Position numbers and translations under genes: made by a program | The notes under the pieces: model-generated | Seen by the model: only the letters and a program-made list of their open reading frames with translations | Told to the model about the DNA's origin: nothing | Database searches by the model: none | Assembly (NCBI RefSeq): GCF_014235845.1 | Contig: NZ_JACJUQ010000015.1 | Span: 1-49,587, forward strand | Origin: Pontivivens nitratireducens | GTDB taxonomy: Bacteria; Pseudomonadota; Alphaproteobacteria; Rhodobacterales; Rhodobacteraceae | Length of the DNA stretch: 49,587 nucleotides | Direction: 5' to 3' | In this document: positions 9,035 through 18,005 of the stretch, piece by piece | How the letters are laid out: every line of letters begins with the position of its first letter | How positions within the stretch are numbered: the first letter of the stretch is position 1

Positions 9035-9069
9035 CCTGATGCAGTGCACCATCAAACGTGAGTCCCATC

Positions 9070-11031
9070 ATGGCCCAGAAAGACCGCCCCTGGCTTTTCC
9101 GCACCTATGCGGGACATTCAACCGCCAGCGCATCCAACGCGCTTTACCGGTCAAATCTGGCAAAGGGCCAGACAGGGTTGAGCGTGGCGTTCGACCTGCC
9201 CACACAGACAGGCTATGACAGCGATCACGTGCTTGCCGGGGGCGAGGTTGGCAAGGTCGGCGTGCCGATCAGCCATCTTGGCGACATGCGCACCCTGTTC
9301 GCGGATATTCCGCTGGACCAGATGAACACTTCGATGACCATCAACGCCACCGCCGCGTGGCTGCTCGCACTCTACGTCACGGTGGCGGAGGAACAGGGCG
9401 CGGATATCGCCGCGCTCAAGGGCACGGTGCAGAACGACATCATCAAGGAATATCTGTCGCGCGGCACCTATGTCTTCCCTCCCGCGCCCAGCCTCAAGCT
9501 GATCGGGGACATCGCGGAGTATTGCTACACATCCGTTCCGAAATGGAACCCGATGAACGTCTGTTCCTACCACTTGCAGGAGGCCGGCGCCACGCCCGAG
9601 CAGGAGCTGGCCTTCGCGCTGGCCACCGCGACCGCCGTGCTGGACGAGGTTCGCCCCCGTGTGTCGGAGGAGGACTTCCCCGGCCTCGTCGCGCGGATTT
9701 CCTTCTTTGTGAACGCGGGCATCCGGTTCGTGACGGAGATGTGCAAGATGCGCGCCTTCGTGGACTTGTGGGACGAAATTTGCGCCGAACGCTACGGCGT
9801 TGAGGATCCCAAGCTGCGGCGCTTTCGCTATGGCGTGCAGGTCAATTCGCTGGGATTGACCGAGCAGCAGCCGGAAAACAACGTCTACCGGATCCTGATG
9901 GAAATGCTGGCCGTCACGCTCAGCAAGAAGGCCCGCGCCCGTGCCGTACAGCTTCCCGCGTGGAACGAAGCGCTGGGTCTGCCGCGCCCGTGGGATCAGC
10001 AATGGTCGCTGCGGATGCAGCAGATCATGGCGTATGAGACGGACCTGCTGGAATATGACGACCTGTTCGACGGCAACCCCGCTGTGGATCGCAAGGTCGA
10101 GGCGCTGAAAACCGGCGCGCGTGAGGAACTGGCACGGATCGACGAGATGGGCGGCGCTGTCGCGGCCATCGACTACATGAAATCGCGTCTGGTTGAGAGC
10201 AACGCCGACCGGCTGGTCAGGATCGAGCGGGGCGACACCACCGTTGTCGGCGTCAATGCCTTCACCGGCGGTGAAAAATCCCCCCTGGTTGATGAGCAGG
10301 GCGGCATCATGACCGTCGATCCGGCGGTGGAGCAGGAACAGATCGACCGTTTGCAGGCCTGGCGCGATGACCGTGACGATCTGGCCGTGCGCCGCGCGCT
10401 CGACGATCTGCGCAGCGCCGCGCGTGAGGGGCGCAACATCATGCCGCCGTCGATCGCCTGTGCGAAAGCAGGCGTTACCACCGGCGAATGGGGCACTGCG
10501 ATCCGCGCCGAATTCGGTGAGTACCGCGCGCCCACCGGCGTCTCCAAGGCTGTCAGCAACGCTGCCACCGGACTGGACGACCTGCGTGAGGCCGTCGGTG
10601 ACGTCGCCGCCCGTCTGGGCCGCCCGCTGACTTTTCTTGTGGGCAAGCCGGGGTTGGACGGGCATTCCAATGGCGCCGAGCAGATCGCCTGTCGCGCCCG
10701 CGATGCGGGGATGGACGTGATCTATGATGGCATCCGTCTGACCCCCGAACAGATTGTCACCGCCGCGCGCGAGGGGCGCGCCCATGTGATCGGCCTGTCG
10801 ATCCTGTCCGGCTCACACCTGCCGCTGGTCCGCGACATGTTGGCCCGTCTGGCGGCAGAAAACCTGACGGTGCCCGTCGTCGTCGGCGGCATCATACCTG
10901 AGGAAGACGCCGCGCAACTGCGCAAGGATGGCGTGGCGCGGGTCTATACGCCCAAGGATTTCGAACTGAACCGCATCATGTTCGATCTGGTCGATCTGGT
11001 CGATCCCGACCGGACCGTCGCCGCCGAGTAA
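9070..11031 (+). CDS. ecm: Ethylmalonyl-CoA mutase (coenzyme B12-dependent)
   Basis: 653 residues. It rearranges (2R)-ethylmalonyl-CoA to methylsuccinyl-CoA in the ethylmalonyl-CoA pathway of acetyl-CoA assimilation. The N-terminal two thirds is the mutase barrel, beginning with the family's WLFRTYAGHSTA and SVAFDLPTQTGYDSDH. The C-terminal B12 domain (from about residue 515) holds the base-off cobalamin motif DGHSNGAEQIA with His532. Length and N-terminus fit Ecm (old name MeaA) rather than methylmalonyl-CoA mutase, which is about 60-80 residues longer. ATG 9070 was chosen over GTG 9058 because the protein then begins MAQKDRPW, as I recall for homologues. Monocistronic here; its pathway partners are not in the window. 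Confidence 0.93.
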   Translation: MAQKDRPWLFRTYAGHSTASASNALYRSNLAKGQTGLSVAFDLPTQTGYDSDHVLAGGEVGKVGVPISHLGDMRTLFADIPLDQMNTSMTINATAAWLLALYVTVAEEQGADIAALKGTVQNDIIKEYLSRGTYVFPPAPSLKLIGDIAEYCYTSVPKWNPMNVCSYHLQEAGATPEQELAFALATATAVLDEVRPRVSEEDFPGLVARISFFVNAGIRFVTEMCKMRAFVDLWDEICAERYGVEDPKLRRFRYGVQVNSLGLTEQQPENNVYRILMEMLAVTLSKKARARAVQLPAWNEALGLPRPWDQQWSLRMQQIMAYETDLLEYDDLFDGNPAVDRKVEALKTGAREELARIDEMGGAVAAIDYMKSRLVESNADRLVRIERGDTTVVGVNAFTGGEKSPLVDEQGGIMTVDPAVEQEQIDRLQAWRDDRDDLAVRRALDDLRSAAREGRNIMPPSIACAKAGVTTGEWGTAIRAEFGEYRAPTGVSKAVSNAATGLDDLREAVGDVAARLGRPLTFLVGKPGLDGHSNGAEQIACRARDAGMDVIYDGIRLTPEQIVTAAREGRAHVIGLSILSGSHLPLVRDMLARLAAENLTVPVVVGGIIPEEDAAQLRKDGVARVYTPKDFELNRIMFDLVDLVDPDRTVAAE

Positions 11032-11048
11032 TCACCGTCGAATGGTCG

Positions 11049-12212
11049 CTACCGCCGCGCCCATCGCGCGGCGGCGGCCCCTGCGTGCCGCCCCGTGGCG
11101 ATACAGGCCGTCAACAGGTAGCCCCCGGTCGGAGCCTCCCAATCGAGCATCTCCCCCGCGGCGAAGGTACCTAGATACGCAGTCAGCATCAGCCCCTCGT
11201 CCAGTTCGCCAGCCTTGATGCCCCCCGCGACGGAGATCGCCTCATCCATCGGGCGCGGTCGGATCAGCCGCAGCGGGCACGCCTTGATCCGAGCCGCAAT
11301 GGCAGGCGCGTCGCCCAGCGGCCCCGCCTCCCTCAACAGGGCCAGCTTGACCGGTGGCAGACCTGTCACCTTGCGCAAATGGTTGCTCATCGACTGCTTG
11401 CCGCGCGGTTTGGCAATCGCCTGTTCCAGCGCCGCTCCATCCCGCCCGGGGGCCAGATCGAGGGCGGCATCCGGCGCGTCGCGCAGCAGGGAGGACATCG
11501 CGTAGATCAGGCTGCCCTCCACGCCCGTCTTGCTGATGACGAATTCGCCCTGTCGTCGCGTGTCGCCATGGATCAGCGCCACATCCTTGACCGGCGTGCC
11601 GGAAAACCGTGCCATATGCGGCGACCAGTCCACGTCGAACCCCATGTTGGCAGGACGAAACGGCGCAATGGCCAGATCCCCCATCCGTTCAACCCACAGC
11701 CCGTCCGAGCCGAGCCGCGACCACGAGGCACCGCCCATCGCCAGCACGCTGGCCCGTGGTCTGACCGCCACAGCCCCGCGTGGCGTGTCGAACCGATGGG
11801 TGCCGTCATCCTGCCCCAGCCAGCGCCAGCGCACCATGATATCGACGGGGGCGAGCCGGGCCAGCCAAGCCCGCAGCAGGGGTGAGGCCTTCATCGCGAC
11901 CGGAAACACCCGTCCGCTCGACCCGGTAAAGACCTCCTGCCCCAATCCAGCGGCCCATGCCCGCATGGCATCTGCATCAAAGTCGCGCAGGATCGGGGCC
12001 AGCCAAGGGGCCCCGCAGGCGGAGACGATCTGGTCCGCGCTCTCATCCTTGGTCAGGTTCAAACCAGATTTTCCGGCCATCAGAAACTTGCGGCCGACGC
12101 TGGGTTTCTGTTCCGTCAGCAAAACGCTGGCCCCGGCGGCGGAGGCGACCTCGGCCGCGGCCAGCCCGGCAGGACCGCCCCCCACGATCAGAACATCGGG
12201 CGTCAGGATCAT
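11049..12212 (-). CDS. HI0933/YhiN-like FAD flavoprotein
   Basis: 387 residues of the HI0933-like flavoprotein family. The N-terminal dinucleotide fold is VLIVGGGPAGLAAAEVA (about 8-24). It is followed by the family signature GRKFLMAGKSGLNLT, and the C-terminus has the flavin-contacting FAAGEMLDWEAPTGGYLL. The biochemical role of this family is not well defined, and I do not assign one. The ATG directly follows the stop of the SLAM-like gene (TGAATG), so it is probably translated from the same transcript as the surface lipoprotein and its translocator. Confidence 0.8.
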   Translation of the reverse strand: MILTPDVLIVGGGPAGLAAAEVASAAGASVLLTEQKPSVGRKFLMAGKSGLNLTKDESADQIVSACGAPWLAPILRDFDADAMRAWAAGLGQEVFTGSSGRVFPVAMKASPLLRAWLARLAPVDIMVRWRWLGQDDGTHRFDTPRGAVAVRPRASVLAMGGASWSRLGSDGLWVERMGDLAIAPFRPANMGFDVDWSPHMARFSGTPVKDVALIHGDTRRQGEFVISKTGVEGSLIYAMSSLLRDAPDAALDLAPGRDGAALEQAIAKPRGKQSMSNHLRKVTGLPPVKLALLREAGPLGDAPAIAARIKACPLRLIRPRPMDEAISVAGGIKAGELDEGLMLTAYLGTFAAGEMLDWEAPTGGYLLTACIATGRHAGAAAARWARR

Positions 12213-13559
12213 TCAGAAACTGGTCGTAAGCGAAAACTCCGCACCATAGGCCTCATAGTCATATCGCACATCGTTCGACGAACTGTTCGTCCATGTCAGA
12301 CTGACCCGAGGCGTCACACCCCGGAACTGGATGCGAGAGGACAAGGCACTGATGCGAAGACGGGTGATGTCATCCTCACGAATGCCGCCAACCAGCGAAC
12401 TGACGCCGCGATAGGTCCGGCGCCTGAACTCCACCGATCCATCCAGCACCATGCCGTTGGCAAAGCCGCGATAGGCGCCAAGCTCGAACCCCAACGCGTC
12501 ATAGCTCTCGGCCTCATAAAGCGTCTCGGAGGTTCCCGCGAGCACGCCGAAGCTGACGCCCTGCCGGGCGGACAGCGCCTTGTGCAAGGTCACCTCGGCG
12601 TTCTGGTTGATCTGGTCGGGGTTCCGACGAAAATCACGATCGGTATAGGAATATTCGCCCTGAATGCGCATTCCATCACCGAAGGACAGACGCCCGGCGA
12701 TCCGCGCGCCCAGCCCCGAGTCGAAGGAATTGCCGTCGACCCAACGCTGATCGCTGACGAGTTCGACCGTCGCGCGGCGTGTCGGCGGGCCGAAATGCAT
12801 CCCCACGCGACCGGTGAGAATCTGGTTGTCGAACTGTGAATTGGGGTAATCGTTGATCTGCGCCGCGCCCGCGAAATAGAGCTGGCGATCCTGAATCATC
12901 GGTATGGCGTAGATCGCAGTGCCACCATAACTGACACCGACCCCGGATTCCTGCTCTGCCCCTACGATGAAGTTCAGCGGCAGGCCATTGAAATCTAGAA
13001 CGACGGTACGCTGACCGGCGCCGCTGTTGAGGTTGGTGGACGGCGCGATGGTCAGAAAGGTCGAGAAGCTCAACCGGTTGTCAGGCATTACGGCATCGAT
13101 CGCCGCCTCAAAGAACTCCCGCTCACCGGCATTTTCCGCGGCCTCGGCCAGAATGTTGAGGTGGAATTGCGCCCCGTCCGTCTGATCCATCAGGGCGAGG
13201 ACTTGTGCCAGCTCCAACCGCACCAGGCGAAACTCCGGCTGCTCGGCCAGAATCTGGCGAAGCAGGACCGACGCTTCCTCCAGCCGCCCGGTCACGCGAT
13301 AGATGATCGCTTGCAGATAGGCCGCCTGATAGCCGTAATCGCGCTCATCGAAGATCGAGCCGTTCAGCAGCAACTGTGCCTGCGCGACCTGACCGTTTTC
13401 GACCAACGTGCGGATTACGCCGATCTGCTCAGCCTGGCTCAGATCGACGTAAAGGACCTCACGCCCCTGATCGGGCTGCTGGGCGGCTGCGGGCAGCGTG
13501 AGGCAGCAGGCCGCCATGACCAGTGCAACCCGGACGAATAACTTGAAATCGGCGCCCAT
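12213..13559 (-). CDS. SLAM-like outer membrane translocator for a surface lipoprotein
   Basis: 448 residues. A signal peptide ends near residue 26 (PAAAQ). Residues about 40-155 are tetratricopeptide-like helices (for example YLQAIIYRVTGRLEEASVLLRQ, given here only as a location mark around 80-100). After that come alternating beta strands forming a barrel of about 14 strands, ending in a terminal phenylalanine (SLTTSF), the outer membrane insertion signal. The segment TIAPSTNLNSG after the helical part matches the APxxNxN motif of the surface lipoprotein assembly modifier (SLAM, DUF560) family. The start is two bases after the stop of the lipoprotein gene, so the two are coupled. Function is inferred from architecture and pairing. 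Confidence 0.8.
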   Translation of the reverse strand: MGADFKLFVRVALVMAACCLTLPAAAQQPDQGREVLYVDLSQAEQIGVIRTLVENGQVAQAQLLLNGSIFDERDYGYQAAYLQAIIYRVTGRLEEASVLLRQILAEQPEFRLVRLELAQVLALMDQTDGAQFHLNILAEAAENAGEREFFEAAIDAVMPDNRLSFSTFLTIAPSTNLNSGAGQRTVVLDFNGLPLNFIVGAEQESGVGVSYGGTAIYAIPMIQDRQLYFAGAAQINDYPNSQFDNQILTGRVGMHFGPPTRRATVELVSDQRWVDGNSFDSGLGARIAGRLSFGDGMRIQGEYSYTDRDFRRNPDQINQNAEVTLHKALSARQGVSFGVLAGTSETLYEAESYDALGFELGAYRGFANGMVLDGSVEFRRRTYRGVSSLVGGIREDDITRLRISALSSRIQFRGVTPRVSLTWTNSSSNDVRYDYEAYGAEFSLTTSF

Positions 13560-13561
13560 GT

Positions 13562-14677
13562 TTATTGAGCGCCACCGGCCGTGAGCGAAAGGATGAAGCC
13601 GACGGGGCCCGTGGGAGTGACGCTGGAATCCCCCGAATCCATGTCGTCGATGAAGATCGTCCCCTCCAGAATGCCGCTCATCGCGACCTCGGCCGCGTCC
13701 TCGCCGAAAAACCCGCCCGAGACGAGAGCCGCCGTTTCGCCAACGGGCGGGCCGCTGAAGATGTCGAGTTGATTGCCCGCCGCATCGGTGAACCACATCT
13801 GGGTGCCCGAGGCCGAGTTGCCCGTGATGTCGGCCTGCATGAACAATCCGGCCACCTGATCGGTCAGCAGGTTATCGTCGTTCGTGTTGCCGATCTGCTC
13901 CCCGACCAGCTCCAGGTTCGCAATATCGGCTGTCAGCGTAGCTGCGCCGAAATCTGCGATGATGTCGAAGCTGGGCGCGTCCTTCGTGCTGGCATCCTGT
14001 AACCGCATGGAGGCGATGGCGTTTGCGCCCCGGCGATAATATCCGTTCTGCACCAGTATGGCGGAGGAATAGGTCGCCTGATTGGCGGTGGGAACGCTGG
14101 CCGTCTCGTTCCCGATGAAACCGACGCCGAAGATGCCCTCATTCGTGCCGCTGTCAAAGCTGCTGACCTCGATCGCGCTGACATCGTGCAGCACCAGTTC
14201 ACGCGGGCTGCCCACCAGATAGACGCTCAACCCCGCGATCTGCGTTCTGGCATCGGTGCGCGCGTTCGTGTCACCGAAGCTGCTTTCCTCGAAATAGGTG
14301 GTTCCCTCGACCCCGGCCACATCCGTGAAGGTCGCGCCACGGTCCAGCGCACCCGTGACCGCTACGTCGGTCAGCGTATCGACCAGGGCTTCCTGCCGTC
14401 TGGGCCTCGTGGTGCTGCCCGACGGATCAGCCGTCGATGATACAGTGATTGCAAGACCGGAGGATGTCCGGTCACTGGCCTGAACCTCAGTCGGGGTGGT
14501 CGTGTATTCCGTGCCGTTCGCCCCGGTGGAAGAGGTTTGCGTGGCACCCAATTGCGCCGCCAAAATCGTGCCCGACGCGATAACCGGCAGATTGATCGCC
14601 GTCGATGGGGTGGATCCCCCCCCACAGGCACTTAGAACCAGTGGGAGGGCCAGAACCGGCAAAAAAGAGGTTTTCAT
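13562..14677 (-). CDS. Surface lipoprotein, TbpB-like C-terminus, probable SLAM client
   Basis: 371 residues. ATG 14677 was chosen over ATG 14689 because GGAG lies 6 bases before it and the protein then opens with a clean lipoprotein signal (MKTSFLPVLALPLVLSAC; lipidated Cys18, then GGG). The mature protein is low in cysteine and rich in Ser, Thr, Gly and Ala. Near the C-terminus GGFFGEDAAEVAMSG resembles the barrel signature of transferrin-binding protein B and related surface lipoproteins or hemophores (GxFxGxxAxExxG). The SLAM-like gene follows by two bases. Inferred to be exported to the cell surface by it. The ligand is unknown; TbpB itself binds transferrin, which is not a marine substrate, so haem or another metal source is more plausible. 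Confidence 0.8.
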   Translation of the reverse strand: MKTSFLPVLALPLVLSACGGGSTPSTAINLPVIASGTILAAQLGATQTSSTGANGTEYTTTPTEVQASDRTSSGLAITVSSTADPSGSTTRPRRQEALVDTLTDVAVTGALDRGATFTDVAGVEGTTYFEESSFGDTNARTDARTQIAGLSVYLVGSPRELVLHDVSAIEVSSFDSGTNEGIFGVGFIGNETASVPTANQATYSSAILVQNGYYRRGANAIASMRLQDASTKDAPSFDIIADFGAATLTADIANLELVGEQIGNTNDDNLLTDQVAGLFMQADITGNSASGTQMWFTDAAGNQLDIFSGPPVGETAALVSGGFFGEDAAEVAMSGILEGTIFIDDMDSGDSSVTPTGPVGFILSLTAGGAQ

Positions 14678-14734
14678 AACATGCTCCATCGACGCGCTTG
14701 CGCCAATATAGACACGTACGCCCCCCTTATGTCT

Positions 14735-14750
14735 TTACCCGATAGGGTAA
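14735..14750. promoter_or_regulatory. Small palindrome between gcdH and the lipoprotein gene
   Basis: TTACCC (14735-14740), loop GATA, GGGTAA (14745-14750). It lies 6 bases beyond the gcdH stop and 58 bases upstream of the lipoprotein start, both on the minus strand. It could be a weak gcdH transcript end (no T-tract) or an operator for the lipoprotein operon. A TATATT (14705-14710 on minus) closer to the lipoprotein is a possible -10. Confidence 0.3.
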
Positions 14751-14755
14751 GTTTC

Positions 14756-15970
14756 TCAGAAAAACGCCTGTAGTCCGGTCTGCGCACGGCCCAGAATCAG
14801 CGCATGAACGTCATGCGTGCCCTCGTAGGTGTTCACCGTTTCCAGGTTCTGCGCATGTCTGAGGACATGATATTCCGCCTGAATACCGTTGCCGCCGTGC
14901 ATGTCGCGGGCCTGACGTGCGATATCCAGCGCCTTGCCGCAATTGTTGCGCTTGATAAGCGAGATCATCTCGGGCGCGGCGCGGCCCTCATCCATCAGAC
15001 GCCCGACCCGCAGGGCGGCCTGCAACCCCAGCGTGATTTCCGTCTGCATGTCGGCCAGTTTCTTCTGGAACAGCTGCGTCTGTGCCAGCGGGCGGCCGAA
15101 CTGGTGACGGTCCAGGCCATATTGCCGCGAACGCTGCCAGCATTCCTCCGCCGATCCCATCACGCCCCAGGCGATACCGTAGCGGGCGCGGTTCAGACAG
15201 CCGAACGGCCCCTTGAGGCCCTCGACATTCGGCAACAGCGCGTCGTCACCGACCTCAACCCCTTCCAGCACGATTTCACCCGTGATGGATGCGCGCAGCG
15301 ACAGCTTGCCGCCGATCTTTGGTGCGCTCAGCCCCTTCATGCCCTTTTCCAGAACGAAGCCGCGAATCTTGCCGTCATGCGCCTCCGACTTTGCCCAAAC
15401 GACAAACACATCCGCGATGGGCGCGTTGGAGATCCACATCTTCGCGCCGTTCAGCACGTAGCCGCCATCGGTTTTCCTGGCGACCGTCTTCATTCCGGCG
15501 GGGTCGGAGCCCGCATCCGGTTCCGTCAGGCCGAAGCACCCGATCCATTCGCCCGAGGCCAGCTTCGGCAAGTATTTGCGGCGCTGCTCTTCCGATCCGT
15601 AGGCCTGAATCGGGTACATCACCAGGGACGATTGCACCGACATCATCGAGCGATAGCCGGAATCCACCCGCTCCACCTCACGCGCGATCAGGCCGTAGCT
15701 GACATAGCCCGCGCCCAGCCCGCCATATTCCTCGGGCACGGTCGCGCCCAGCAGGCCCATCGCACCCATTTCACGGAAAATCTCGGGGTCCGTGGTTTCG
15801 TTCAGATAGGCGTCCGTGACCCGTTTCATCAGGTTGTCCTGCGCGAAGGTCCGGGCGCTGTTGGACAGCATCCTTTCCTCCTCGGTCAACTGATCGTCGA
15901 GCAGGAACGGATCCTCCCATTTGAAGGACGCGAGTGAGGGGCCATGGCCCCCGGTCTGGGCATTGGACAT
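14756..15970 (-). CDS. gcdH: Glutaryl-CoA dehydrogenase
   Basis: 404-residue FAD acyl-CoA dehydrogenase that oxidises and decarboxylates glutaryl-CoA to crotonyl-CoA in lysine and tryptophan breakdown. The catalytic glutamate is Glu383 in TYEGTHDVH, and the FAD/substrate region [13 protein letters not shown] is typical. The opening [19 protein letters not shown] and the [17 protein letters not shown] segment (with the arginine that holds the distal carboxylate) are specific to glutaryl-CoA dehydrogenases. ATG 15970 has GGAG 7 bases upstream. It is 45 bases downstream of mmsB, so it may be cotranscribed with the valine operon. Confidence 0.93.
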   Translation of the reverse strand: MSNAQTGGHGPSLASFKWEDPFLLDDQLTEEERMLSNSARTFAQDNLMKRVTDAYLNETTDPEIFREMGAMGLLGATVPEEYGGLGAGYVSYGLIAREVERVDSGYRSMMSVQSSLVMYPIQAYGSEEQRRKYLPKLASGEWIGCFGLTEPDAGSDPAGMKTVARKTDGGYVLNGAKMWISNAPIADVFVVWAKSEAHDGKIRGFVLEKGMKGLSAPKIGGKLSLRASITGEIVLEGVEVGDDALLPNVEGLKGPFGCLNRARYGIAWGVMGSAEECWQRSRQYGLDRHQFGRPLAQTQLFQKKLADMQTEITLGLQAALRVGRLMDEGRAAPEMISLIKRNNCGKALDIARQARDMHGGNGIQAEYHVLRHAQNLETVNTYEGTHDVHALILGRAQTGLQAFF

Positions 15971-16015
15971 GCTGGGTCTCCTTTATTCGCGGTATCGCAC
16001 GGGGCGTGTCTGGCC

Positions 16016-16894
16016 TCAATCCGCGTCGTCGCGATGTTTGGCGACGAGGCGCGGCAGCACGGCGGAAAAATCCTTGCCCGTGCCGCCGTCGTTGACGAAA
16101 GCCTCGTAATAGGCGGTTGCGCGCGTACCCATCGGTGTTGCCGCATCGGCACTGTCGGCGGCCTGCTGGCTCAACCGCAGATCCTTGAGCATCAGGTCCG
16201 CGGCAAAACCGGGTACGTAATCGTTATCCGCCGGGCTTTGCGGGCCGATGCCGGGGGCCGGGCAATAGGCATTCATCGACCACGAATAGCCCGAGGACGT
16301 GGACACCACATCGAACATCGCCTGACGGTCCAGGCCCAGCTTGTCCGCCAACGCGAATGCCTCGCACGTGGCGACCATCGTGACGCCGAGGATCATGTTG
16401 TTGCAGATCTTGGCCGCCTGACCGTTGCCGGGCGCGCCGCAATGCACGGCCTTCTGGCCCATGATCTCGAACAACGGCGCCGCCTTGGCGAAGGCCGCGT
16501 CCGATCCGCCCGCCATGAAGGTCAGCGTTCCCGCCGAGGCACCGCCGATCCCGCCCGAAACCGGGGCATCCACGGGCAGCAAACCTGCATCCTCCGCCAG
16601 GCTTGCTGCGGCGCGGGCACTGTCCACGTCGACAGTGGAACAATCGATGAAGACCGCGCCTTCCTGTCCTGCGGGGACAATCGTGGAATAGACATCGCGC
16701 AGGATATCGCCGTTCGGCAGCATGGTGATGACCGCGTCGCGACCTGCGGCGGCCTGCGCGGCGTCTGACGCCTGTTCCACACCCTCGACGGTCACGCCCG
16801 CCACGTCGAAGCCGGTGACCTCGTGGCCCGCCGCAACCAGGTTCGCCGCCATCGGCGCCCCCATATTGCCCAATCCGATAAAGCCGATCTTCAT
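16016..16894 (-). CDS. mmsB: 3-hydroxyisobutyrate dehydrogenase
   Basis: 292 residues. It oxidises 3-hydroxyisobutyrate to methylmalonate semialdehyde with NAD in valine breakdown. The N-terminal Rossmann motif is GFIGLGNMGAPMA. The substrate loop is DAPVSGGIGGASAGTLTFM. The catalytic lysine sits in GQAAKICNNMILG. The C-terminal LMLKDLRLSQQAA is typical of the beta-hydroxyacid dehydrogenase family. It follows the 3-hydroxyisobutyryl-CoA hydrolase gene by 75 bases that hold a hairpin. Its product is the substrate of MmsA, encoded at the head of the same operon. Confidence 0.95.
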   Translation of the reverse strand: MKIGFIGLGNMGAPMAANLVAAGHEVTGFDVAGVTVEGVEQASDAAQAAAGRDAVITMLPNGDILRDVYSTIVPAGQEGAVFIDCSTVDVDSARAAASLAEDAGLLPVDAPVSGGIGGASAGTLTFMAGGSDAAFAKAAPLFEIMGQKAVHCGAPGNGQAAKICNNMILGVTMVATCEAFALADKLGLDRQAMFDVVSTSSGYSWSMNAYCPAPGIGPQSPADNDYVPGFAADLMLKDLRLSQQAADSADAATPMGTRATAYYEAFVNDGGTGKDFSAVLPRLVAKHRDDAD

Positions 16895-16925
16895 GTCGTT
16901 CCCTCCTGACAGACCCCCCGGCCAC

Positions 16926-16965
16926 CGCTTCCGCCTTGCGCGGAAGAGAGCGGCGTGCGGAAGCG
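16926..16965 (-). other. Intercistronic stem with alternative pairing
   Basis: In plus-strand order, CGCTTCCGC (16926-16934) can pair either with GCGGAAG at 16940-16946 (5-base loop) or with GCGGAAGCG at 16957-16965 (9-base stem). The two choices exclude each other. It lies between the hydrolase and mmsB genes on the minus-strand transcript. It may stabilise or partly terminate the message. Confidence 0.45.
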
Positions 16966-16969
16966 TTTT

Positions 16970-17995
16970 CTACAGTTTCAACCCGTCCTCGCCCAACGGC
17001 ATCAGCATCTGACTGACACGGATCTGCGGCAAATCCTCCAGCCGGGGGACGGCCCATTGCGGATTGCGATCCTTGTCGATCACGGCGGCGCGCACCCCCT
17101 CCAGAAACTCGCCATGTTCCATGCAGCGGGCGGTAAAGCGGTATTCCAGCGCCAGCGCGTCCTCGATCCGGCGCAAGGTCCGCGCCCGGTGTACCGCATC
17201 GACCGTACAGGCCACGGACAGCGGTGCATTGCGGCGCAGCGTCTTGAGGGTCGCCTGCTCCCACTCTCCGTTCACATGCTCCAGCGAGTTCACGATATCC
17301 ATTGCCGTTTCGCCGCCGAAATGGCTGTCGATCCGCGCTTGTTCCTGCATCAGCGGCCCGGGCTGAAGCGGTTGTGCGAAATCACCGATCCTGTCGATGC
17401 CATCGGCGCAAAGCGCGGATTTCAGCTCCTCCATATGAGCCTGCGGAACATAGGTGTCCGCAAAGGTTGCGTGGATCGCATCCGCCGGACCCATCCGGGT
17501 GCCGGTCGTGCCCAGATATTCGCCCAGTCGCCCCGGCGCACAGCTCAGCAGCATGGAGCCGCCGACATCCGGGATCAGCCCGATGCCGCATTCGGGCATT
17601 GCCACCTGCGTGTCATCCGTCACGATCCGGTGCGAGCCGAGCGCCGACAACCCGACCCCGCCCCCCATGACGAACCCATGCATGATCGCGACATAGGGTT
17701 TGGGATAGTTCCAGATCAGCGCGTTCAGCCGGTATTCATCGGACCAGAACTGCCGACCATAGGCGTAGTCGCCGGTGCGGCCCGTCTCGTACAGTTTCTG
17801 TATGTCGCCACCGGCGCAAAACGCCCGGTCCCCGGCGCCGTCGATCAGGATCAGCTCCACCGCCGGATCGTCGCGCCATGCGATCAGATGCTTTTCGATC
17901 TCCGGAATCTGGTCATGGGCCAGCGCGTTCAGCGCCTTCGGTCTGTTCAGCGTGATCCGGCCTGCACGGCCTTCTATGCGAAAGAGAGTGTCCAC
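16970..17995 (-). CDS. 3-hydroxyisobutyryl-CoA hydrolase
   Basis: 341 residues of the crotonase superfamily. It releases CoA from 3-hydroxyisobutyryl-CoA in valine breakdown. The oxyanion-hole elements FCAGGDIQKLYE and HGFVMGGGVGLS are visible. The acidic catalytic pair lies in AMPECGIGLIPDVGGS, the pattern of the hydrolase (HIBCH) rather than of enoyl-CoA hydratases. Length (340-390) also fits HIBCH and exceeds simple hydratases (about 260). The gene starts 10 bases after the isobutyryl-CoA dehydrogenase stop. Confidence 0.92.
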   Translation of the reverse strand: MDTLFRIEGRAGRITLNRPKALNALAHDQIPEIEKHLIAWRDDPAVELILIDGAGDRAFCAGGDIQKLYETGRTGDYAYGRQFWSDEYRLNALIWNYPKPYVAIMHGFVMGGGVGLSALGSHRIVTDDTQVAMPECGIGLIPDVGGSMLLSCAPGRLGEYLGTTGTRMGPADAIHATFADTYVPQAHMEELKSALCADGIDRIGDFAQPLQPGPLMQEQARIDSHFGGETAMDIVNSLEHVNGEWEQATLKTLRRNAPLSVACTVDAVHRARTLRRIEDALALEYRFTARCMEHGEFLEGVRAAVIDKDRNPQWAVPRLEDLPQIRVSQMLMPLGEDGLKL

Positions 17996-18005
17996 GTTCT
18001 GCCCC

